A stretch of DNA of 57,390 bases from Desulforhopalus sp. (lineage in GTDB: Bacteria; Desulfobacterota; Desulfobulbia; Desulfobulbales; Desulfocapsaceae): the NCBI GenBank assembly GCA_024710585.1, contig JANJUM010000040.1, positions 1 to 57,390 on the forward strand. The letters run 5' to 3'. The notes below the pieces were generated by a model. The model did not search any database and had not been told where the DNA came from. It was given only the letters and a program-made list of their open reading frames with translations. This document shows, in pieces, positions 52,167-57,390 of this stretch. The position numbers and the translations under genes were made by a program. Position 1 is the first letter of the stretch; every line of letters starts with the position of its first letter.

Positions 52167-53589
52167 CGACGACCGCCAGCTCGGCCAGAGTTTCGCCAAA
52201 ATCCTTACCCAGGAGGGCTACAGCACCGCCAACGCCTTCAGCGGGCGGGAGGGCATCGACATGGTGCACACCTTCTCGCCGTCCCTGGTGGTTCTCGACA
52301 TCCGCCTGCCCGACATGAGCGGGCTCGAGGTGTTCACCGTCATCCACGAGCACTTTCCCAAGCTGCCGGTGATCATCATCACCGCCTTCGGCTCTACTGA
52401 AACGGCCATCGGGGCCATCCGCCAGGGGGCCTACGACTACATCTACAAGCCCTTCGACGTGCCGCAGATGCTGGCCCTGATCGACAAGGGCCTGCTCGCC
52501 GGGCGCTGCATGTCGACCCCGGTGGCGGTCAACCCCGAGGATGGCACGGAGTTCGACCGCGATGCCCTGGTCGGTCGCGGCAGTCGCATGCTCGAGGTCT
52601 ATAAGGCCATCGGCCGCGTCTCGGGCACCGACGCCACGGTGCTCGTCCGTGGCGAGTCGGGCACCGGCAAGGAGCTGGCGGCGCGGGCCATCTACAACCA
52701 TTCGCGCCGCGCCGAGCTGCCTTTCGTGGTCATCAACTGTGTCGCCATCCCCGAGACGCTCCTCGAGAGCGAACTTTTCGGCTACGAGAAGGGCACCTTC
52801 ACCGGGGCGGTACATCGCCGCGTCGGCAAGATCGAGCAGGCCCGCGGCGGCACCGTCTTCCTCGACGAGATCGGCGACATGCCGCTGTCCATCCAGGCCA
52901 AGTTCCTCCGCCTGCTGCAGGAGAACAGCATCGAGCGCCTCGGCGGCAAGGAGCCGATCAACGTCGACGTGCGCATCATCGCCGCCACCAACCGCGACCT
53001 CGAGGCGGCGGTGACTGCGGGCACCTTCCGCGAGGACCTTTACTACCGCCTGCGCGTGGTGACCCTCGACTTGCCGCCGCTGCGCGAGCGCATGGAGGAC
53101 CTGCCGATTCTCGTCGCCTATCTCCTCAGGCGGCTCGCCGCCGACCTTGGCGTAGCCAACCCGGGAATCCATCCCGAGGCCGTGGAGAAGCTGGCGGCCT
53201 ACGACTGGCCGGGCAATATCCGCGAACTGCAGAACGTCCTCAAGAAGGCCCTCATTTTCAATCGCGGCGCGCCGCTGCAGAAAGAGGAAATCACCCTCGG
53301 CAATGGCGAGGGCCACAAAAACGGCCCGGTGGCGGCGGCCGGCGACCTCTCCGGCTGGGTGCGGTCGCGGCTGCGCTCGGGGGGGCAGGAGCGCCTCTTC
53401 GACGCCGCGATCGACGAAGTGGCCAGGCTGCTGGTCGGCGAGGCGCTGGAGATGAGCGGCGGAAATCGCTCGCGGGCGGCGCGGTTGCTCGGCGTGTCGC
53501 GGCCGACGCTGCATGCGAAAATGGAGAAGTACCGCCTCGGCGCGCCAGCCGAGGCGGTCTGGGATGACGAAAGCGGGCAGCCCGAGTGA
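52144..53589 (+). CDS. Sigma-54-dependent response regulator, NtrC family
   Basis: The 481-residue activator has a receiver (VLIIDDD, Asp in LVVLDIRLPDMSG, Lys in YIYKPFD), an AAA+ core (Walker A GESGTGKE, Walker B GGTVFLDEIGD, arginine-finger region FREDLYYRLRV) and a Fis-type HTH (EMSGGNRSRAARLLGVSRPTLHAKMEKY). The sigma-54-contacting loop reads GTFTGA rather than GAFTGA. It partners the kinase 23 bp upstream and needs RpoN. Three sigma-54-type promoters in this window are possible targets. HTH specificity cannot be read. Confidence 0.93.
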   Translation: MNRVLIIDDDRQLGQSFAKILTQEGYSTANAFSGREGIDMVHTFSPSLVVLDIRLPDMSGLEVFTVIHEHFPKLPVIIITAFGSTETAIGAIRQGAYDYIYKPFDVPQMLALIDKGLLAGRCMSTPVAVNPEDGTEFDRDALVGRGSRMLEVYKAIGRVSGTDATVLVRGESGTGKELAARAIYNHSRRAELPFVVINCVAIPETLLESELFGYEKGTFTGAVHRRVGKIEQARGGTVFLDEIGDMPLSIQAKFLRLLQENSIERLGGKEPINVDVRIIAATNRDLEAAVTAGTFREDLYYRLRVVTLDLPPLRERMEDLPILVAYLLRRLAADLGVANPGIHPEAVEKLAAYDWPGNIRELQNVLKKALIFNRGAPLQKEEITLGNGEGHKNGPVAAAGDLSGWVRSRLRSGGQERLFDAAIDEVARLLVGEALEMSGGNRSRAARLLGVSRPTLHAKMEKYRLGAPAEAVWDDESGQPE

Positions 53590-53629
53590 GGGCTGGCGTG
53601 ACGACGAGACTTTTTGCCAGGGAGGAGAT

Positions 53630-54460
53630 ATGGAGAGCATCATTGCCCAGCGACTGCGGCTGCAACATCAACCGGTGGCCATCGTCTGGGCCAAGGAGAA
53701 GCCGCCGCAGGCGCGGCAGTTCGCCGAAGGCCGCTGGGGCTGCGTCATGTTCATGCTGGCGGCGGTGGTGAGAGGCGAGACCGCCGTCTTCGACGAAAAG
53801 ACCATCGGCTGCCCGGGGGGCGGCGTCGGGCTCGGTTTCGGCAACCAGTACGTCAACTTCGCCGGCGGCGAGGAGTGTTTCAAGTACTTCCTCTCCATCG
53901 GCAACGAGCACTGGGAAGAGGGCAGGGCGGCCGGGGAGCGGGTCAAGCCCTATATGCGCCCCGAGGCCTACGGCCACTTCATGCATGGCGAGCGCTACGT
54001 CAAGAGCCCTGAGCTGGTGGGCAGGTTCCTCGCCGCTTTGCCGATGACCACCGTGCCGACGCCCTATGTGGTGTATAAGCCGCTGGCCGATGTCGACGAG
54101 CATGTCGACGACCTGCGCACCGTGGTCTTCCTCGCCGACGCCGACCGCATCGCCGCCCTCACCGTGCTTGCCAACTACGGCCGCGGCCATAACGAGAACG
54201 TCATCTTTCCCTTCGCCGCCGGCTGCCAGTCGCTGGGCATCTATCCCTACCAGGAAGCGGAGCGCCCCGAGCCGCGGGCGGTACTGGGCTTAAACGACAT
54301 CTCCGCGCGCCTCTATCTCAAGCGACTGCTCAAGGACGACCTGTTCAGCTTCGCCATGCCGCTCTCCCTGTTCCGCGAGATGGAGCAAAATGTCGCAGGC
54401 AGCTTCCTCGACGGCGACACCTGGAAGGACCTGCGCCGCCTGGCCGGTGAAGAGGCCTAG
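53630..54460 (+). CDS. DUF169 family protein
   Basis: The 276-residue soluble protein matches DUF169: LRLQHQPVAIVWAKEKPPQA, WGCVMFMLAAVVRGETAVFDEKTIGCPGGGVGLGFG, and late NVIFPFAAGCQSLGIYPYQEAER. The conserved cysteines suggest metal or Fe-S binding. Members are common in anaerobes, and the function is unknown. GGAGGAGAT precedes ATG 53630. It starts 40 bp after the NtrC-type regulator and could be in its operon. It ends 3 bp from hgcB, which lies on the other strand. Confidence 0.85.
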   Translation: MESIIAQRLRLQHQPVAIVWAKEKPPQARQFAEGRWGCVMFMLAAVVRGETAVFDEKTIGCPGGGVGLGFGNQYVNFAGGEECFKYFLSIGNEHWEEGRAAGERVKPYMRPEAYGHFMHGERYVKSPELVGRFLAALPMTTVPTPYVVYKPLADVDEHVDDLRTVVFLADADRIAALTVLANYGRGHNENVIFPFAAGCQSLGIYPYQEAERPEPRAVLGLNDISARLYLKRLLKDDLFSFAMPLSLFREMEQNVAGSFLDGDTWKDLRRLAGEEA

Positions 54461-54463
54461 GGA

Positions 54464-54757
54464 TTAACAGCCGCAGCCGGAGGGAACCTTGCCGCGCACT
54501 TTGGCGATCCAGCTGTTGATGATGTAGGCAGCGCAACCGCAGCCGTCGTCGGGGTTGACGTAGATCGCCCCGACGGGGCAGTTGGTGGCGCAGGCCCCGC
54601 ACTCCATGCAGGCGCCGCGGTCGATGATCTCCGCCTTGCCCTCTTTGAGGACGAAGATGCGATGGGGGCAGACGAGGGCGCAGTTGCCGCAGCCGATGCA
54701 CGTGTCGGTGTCGAGACGGAGGATGGCGGCGTCTTCGAGGTAGCGGAAGTGGCGCAT
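54464..54757 (-). CDS. hgcB: HgcB, ferredoxin of mercury methylation
   Basis: The 97-residue ferredoxin is the partner that reduces corrinoid HgcA during Hg(II) methylation. Two [4Fe-4S] motifs are present: CIGCGNCALVC (Cys20, 23, 26, 30) and CMECGACATNC (Cys50, 53, 56, 60). Beyond them are the extra cysteines that mark HgcB: GCGCAAYIINSWI (Cys73, Cys75) and the C-terminal SGCGC (Cys95, Cys97), thought to bind mercury. AAGGAGCCCGCC precedes the ATG, 10 bp after hgcA. The end is CGC rather than the vicinal CC I recall in Pseudodesulfovibrio ND132. Confidence 0.93.
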   Translation of the reverse strand: MRHFRYLEDAAILRLDTDTCIGCGNCALVCPHRIFVLKEGKAEIIDRGACMECGACATNCPVGAIYVNPDDGCGCAAYIINSWIAKVRGKVPSGCGC

Positions 54758-54767
54758 GGCGGGCTCC

Positions 54768-55931
54768 TTAAGAAAGAAAGGCGGCCAGCGGCCAGAGGAC
54801 GGCCGCGGCGAAGGTGGCGCTGAGCTGGAAAATCAGGCCGCCCCGCAGCTCCTGGCTGACTCCGGAGAGTGACGTGTAGGGTGTCGAGCCGGTGAAGTTC
54901 ATCGCCATGAACGACGAGCCGGCGCCGACCCACAGCACCAGCGCCACCTGTTCCGTCATGGCGAGCTCGGGCAAGGCGAGGAGCAGCGGCAGGCACAGGG
55001 CCGCCCCGACGAGCAGGCCTTTTATCCAGAAGCGGCGGCAGGGCACCCAGGGCAGCAGCAGCGGCACCAGCACCGCCCCGGCGACGAGGGCGACGAGGGT
55101 CGCCGCCAGCAGCACCGCGAAGCGGCTCAGGGTGCCGTGCAGGGCGAACGGCTCCGGGCCGATCCCCGAGAGAAGCAGGAATAGCGGCAGGGCGAAGGCC
55201 AGTTTCTTCCACACCAGGCAGATTTCCAGCGGCACCAGCACCGCCCGCTCGCCGAGGGTGAAGGTGACGGTGCGCATCTCTTCGCTGGCCTTGCCCTGGA
55301 GGAGATACTCCGGCAGGTCCCTGGCGAAAATCGGCCCGAAACGGCCGGAGAAGCCGCACAATTCCTTGAGCCGGTGGGCGGCGACGCCGTTGGCGGCGAG
55401 CTGCGGGAGGATGAGGCGGCGGTGGCTGACGAGTTCCTCGAGGCGGCAGCGCCGCACCTGGAAGGCGATCTCCTCGCAGGAGAAGGTGCCCTTGCCGGCG
55501 GCGCACCACACGTTGACGCCGCGGCTGTCGATTATCAGCAGCCAGGCGTCGATATCAGCGAGTTCCTGACGCAGGGCGTCGAAGGTCAGCTTGTAGTTGG
55601 CCGAGACCAGCACCGGCGAGTCGGCTCCCGGGCTGCCGACGCAGTAGAGGCCGGGGGTGACGCGGTAGTCGTTGCGGGCCAGGCCGGTGCGCGCTCCGAC
55701 CGTGCCGAGGTGGTCTTTGAGGCTGAGGGTGGTCGCCACCCGCGGCACCGCCCCCACCGGGCTGTCGACGAAGCCTTCGACGAAGGGGAGGATGGCGTAG
55801 CCAGCCCTCTCGTGGCCGCCGGACCGCGGCGGCGGTTTCGGCCCTCAGCAGGGGGCGGCGGGCAGTTCCGGCGGGGCCTGCAGCGGTCCAGGAGCGAGGG
55901 GCAGGATGGCACGTGGCAGCGAGGGGTTCAT
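54768..55931 (-). CDS. hgcA: HgcA, corrinoid methyltransferase of mercury methylation, probable selenoprotein (UGA at codon 29)
   Basis: HgcA methylates Hg(II) using a corrinoid. The cap-helix motif NVWCAAGKGTF, whose Cys (residue 143 here) ligates cobalt, identifies it, and five transmembrane helices follow (about 240-387). The track start, GTG 55757, has no ribosome-binding site and would drop the conserved segment GYAILPFVEGFVDSPVGAVPRV. In frame upstream is ATG 55931 with CTGGAGACACCCC. The frame reads MNPSLPRAILPLAPGPLQAPPELPAAPC, then TGA (55847-55845), then GPKPPPRSGGHERAGYAI. A SECIS-like hairpin sits 11 nt after the TGA, so I read it as Cys28-Sec29. A sequencing error or an inactive gene is the alternative. 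It follows metC after 38 bp. Confidence 0.85.
55815..55847 (-). promoter_or_regulatory. UGA codon and bacterial SECIS-like hairpin in hgcA
   Basis: In the mRNA the UGA (55847-55845) is followed by 11 nt (GGGCCGAAACC), then GCCGCCG-CGGUC-CGGCGGC (55833-55815), a 7-bp all-GC stem with a 5-nt loop. In E. coli fdhF the minimal SECIS also begins 11 nt after UGA and displays GGUC in its loop. The bulged U of fdhF is missing, but bacterial SECIS elements vary. SelB would bind this loop to insert selenocysteine. Confidence 0.68.
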
Positions 55932-55944
55932 GGGGTGTCTCCAG

Positions 55945-55967
55945 TAAAAAGGAAGGGGCGGCGCCCC
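55945..55967 (-). terminator. Possible leaky terminator between metC and hgcA
   Basis: GGGGC-gcc-GCCCC followed by TTCCTTTTTA lies directly after the metC stop on the same strand. The stem is only 5 bp. Just 14 bases separate it from hgcA, which has no room for a promoter downstream of it. If it works, it would reduce hgcAB transcription relative to metC. Confidence 0.4.
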
Positions 55968-55969
55968 GG

Positions 55970-57193
55970 TTACGCGGAGTTAAGCCTGGCCAGGCCCTGG
56001 CGCAGGTCGTCGCGCAGGTCGTCGACATCCTCGAGGCCGATGTTGAGGCGGATCACCGTCTGCCCCTGGTAGCGGCCGGAAAGGAGGCGATGCGGCCTGG
56101 CGGCGGTGAGCAGGCTCTGGAAGCCGCCCCAGCTGTAGCCGAGGCGGAAGAGCCGCAGCGCGTCGATGAACAGGGCCAGCTGGTCCTGGGGGTATTCCTT
56201 GCGCAGGGTGAAGGCGAAGAGGCCGGATGAGCCCTGAAAGTCGCGTCGCCACAGATGGTGCTCGGGGTGATCGGGAAGGGCCGGGTGCAGCACCCGGTCC
56301 ACCAGGGGGTGGCTGGTCAGCCAGGTGGCGATCTCCAGGGCCGAGCGCTCGTGCTGCCGCAGGCGCACCGCCAGCGAGTGGAGGCCACGCAACGCCAGAT
56401 AGCACTCTTCCGCCGGCGTGTAGATTTCGAGCAGCTTGTAGAACTCGGCGAAGCGCTCGGCATGGCCCTCGGCGACGGTGACCGTGCCGGCGAGCACATC
56501 GGAGTAGCCGCTGATGTACTTGGTCACCGAGTGGATGGTGGCGTCGATGCCGAGCTCGAAGGGGCGCAGGTAGAGGGGGGTGGCCCAGGTGGCGTCGAGC
56601 AGGGTGACGATGCCACGCCTGCGGGCGATGTCGGCGATGGCCGGCAGGTCCTGGATCTCGAAGGTGTTCGAGCCCGGCGACTCGAGGAAGATGAGGGCGG
56701 TGTCGGGGCGCAGGTAATTTTCGATGTCCGCGCCGACGTTCGCCGGCACCACCGTGCAGGAAACCTTGAGGCGCTGTTCCAGCACCTTGTGGACGAAGCG
56801 GCGGCCGGGTCCGTAGGCGTTGTCGACCATGATCATGTGCTGGCCGCTGGCGACGAAGGCCATCAGCGCGGTGTGGATGGCGGCGATGCCCGAGGGGAAG
56901 ACGCGGGTCACCGCCCCGCCTTCGAGCTGGCGCATTGCCTCCTCGAACTGGCGTTGCGTCGGCAGGCGGTCGGTGCCGTAGCTGATTCCATGGTGGCGGC
57001 CCATCTGCGCTTCGACCATGGCTGCGTAGCTGGCGAAGAGCACCGTCGAGCCGCGGTAGGCTGGCGGGTTGATGGTCGTCGCGACGCTGGTGTCACGTTG
57101 CGGCCAGTTGCGGGCGATAAGTTCCGTTTCTCGTTTCATGGGCAGGGGTGGGCTGGTGCCGAGTGGGAGCGGAGCGTTGTGCGTTTTCGTCAT
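55970..57193 (-). CDS. metC: Cystathionine beta-lyase
   Basis: The 407-residue PLP enzyme cleaves cystathionine to homocysteine, pyruvate and ammonia. It follows E. coli MetC closely: YGTDRLPTQRQFEEAMRQLEGGAVTRVFPSGIAAIHTALMAF, IFLESPGSNTFEIQDLPAIA, the PLP lysine in IHSVTKYISGYSD, LHPALPDHPEHHLWRRDFQGSSGLFAF, and YSWGGFQSL with NIGLEDVDDL. ATG 57193 has GATGAGGAA; ATG 57139 (MKRETE) would give a length closer to MetC. An extended -10 TGGTACAAT (57213-57205 on the minus strand) lies very near the first ATG, slightly favouring the second. hgcA and hgcB follow on the same strand. Confidence 0.92.
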   Translation of the reverse strand: MTKTHNAPLPLGTSPPLPMKRETELIARNWPQRDTSVATTINPPAYRGSTVLFASYAAMVEAQMGRHHGISYGTDRLPTQRQFEEAMRQLEGGAVTRVFPSGIAAIHTALMAFVASGQHMIMVDNAYGPGRRFVHKVLEQRLKVSCTVVPANVGADIENYLRPDTALIFLESPGSNTFEIQDLPAIADIARRRGIVTLLDATWATPLYLRPFELGIDATIHSVTKYISGYSDVLAGTVTVAEGHAERFAEFYKLLEIYTPAEECYLALRGLHSLAVRLRQHERSALEIATWLTSHPLVDRVLHPALPDHPEHHLWRRDFQGSSGLFAFTLRKEYPQDQLALFIDALRLFRLGYSWGGFQSLLTAARPHRLLSGRYQGQTVIRLNIGLEDVDDLRDDLRQGLARLNSA

Positions 57194-57390
57194 TTCCTCA
57201 TCCCATTGTACCACAACATAGGGGGCGGGGAAACCCGTTCGCTGCCTGCCGTGGATACCGACAATTCTTTTCCGGCTTTCAGGCTGCGGCAAAAATATTT
57301 GTCTTTATGGGGCGATCAAGGTAGCCTAGAGGAGCGTAAGAGCATTTTTTCGGCAGTTGCCTGGCAGACGATGATGAGCGTGCTTCCGGG
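57194..57390. other. Upstream region of metC and window end
   Basis: This region contains the metC extended -10 near 57205-57213. On the plus strand an ATGATGAGCGTGCTTCCG at the very end (57371 onward) could be the start of a divergent gene, but no ribosome-binding site is clear and the window stops. I found no SAM riboswitch motif. Confidence 0.35.

Noticed and set aside
54768-55757. Track ORF of HgcA beginning at GTG 55757
   Set aside because: It has no ribosome-binding site at useful distance and cuts off conserved HgcA sequence that continues in frame upstream to a good ATG through one UGA.
57194-57390. SAM riboswitch upstream of metC
   Set aside because: I found neither the SAM-I core nor a SAM-II motif in the 197 bases available.

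Overview
The window is high-GC, gene-dense bacterial DNA that looks like a chromosome segment of an anaerobic Desulfobacterota (former Deltaproteobacteria) species. The signs are an hgcAB mercury-methylation pair, a NAD-linked HoxEFUYH [NiFe] hydrogenase, rubrerythrin next to Mn-type superoxide dismutase and PerR-type genes, many sensor kinases and response regulators, sigma-54-type promoters, and a probable selenocysteine codon. The genus cannot be fixed from the sequence alone. I saw no rRNA, tRNA, CRISPR array, insertion sequence or phage gene.

Layout. 1-6.8 kb: end of a TraR/DksA zinc-finger gene, a secreted nuclease, sodA, two hotdog thioesterases, a DUF3011 protein, a crotonase lacking both usual glutamates, an MFS exporter and small membrane proteins. 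6.9-11.7 kb: a cyclic-nucleotide-binding plus PilZ protein, a receiver-DUF4388 protein and a membrane-anchored pseudokinase with a sigma-54-type promoter. 11.9-16.8 kb: a GldA / GldF-GldG / DUF4340 ABC transporter operon. 16.8-19.5 kb: queC-queD-queE-queF-yciH behind a preQ1-I riboswitch. 19.6-22 kb: small secreted proteins and a solute-binding protein. 22.1-27.3 kb: hoxEFUYH on the minus strand. 27.7-35.4 kb: signalling genes (lone receiver, UspA, receiver-HD-GYP, a large PhnD-like hybrid kinase, a cytidylate-kinase-like protein, and a convergent pair of paralogous two-TM Cys-motif proteins).

35.6-43.7 kb: a coiled-coil wHTH protein, perR with a small Cys-rich wHTH partner, a nitroreductase, a radical SAM protein, alaC, rlmI, a periplasmic protein and rubrerythrin. 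43.8-49.9 kb, minus strand: an acyl-CoA synthetase coupled to a UROD/MetE-like protein, then tdh-kbl-pirin for threonine breakdown. 50.2-54.5 kb: a lipoprotein, an NtrB/NtrC-like two-component pair and a DUF169 protein. 54.5-57.2 kb, minus strand: metC-hgcA-hgcB.

The most important observation is that the HgcA reading frame does not begin at the GTG offered by the ORF track. A well-placed ATG with a Shine-Dalgarno sequence lies 58 codons upstream in the same frame, interrupted by one UGA directly after a Cys codon. Exactly 11 nt after that UGA is a 7-bp all-GC hairpin with a CGGUC loop, closely matching the layout of the E. coli fdhF SECIS. The conserved HgcA N-terminal segment lies between the UGA and the GTG and has no other start codon. 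I therefore propose that HgcA here is a selenoprotein with a vicinal Cys-Sec pair. Other notable points are three sigma-54-type promoters serving otherwise unrelated signalling genes, the preQ1 riboswitch, and the pseudokinase.
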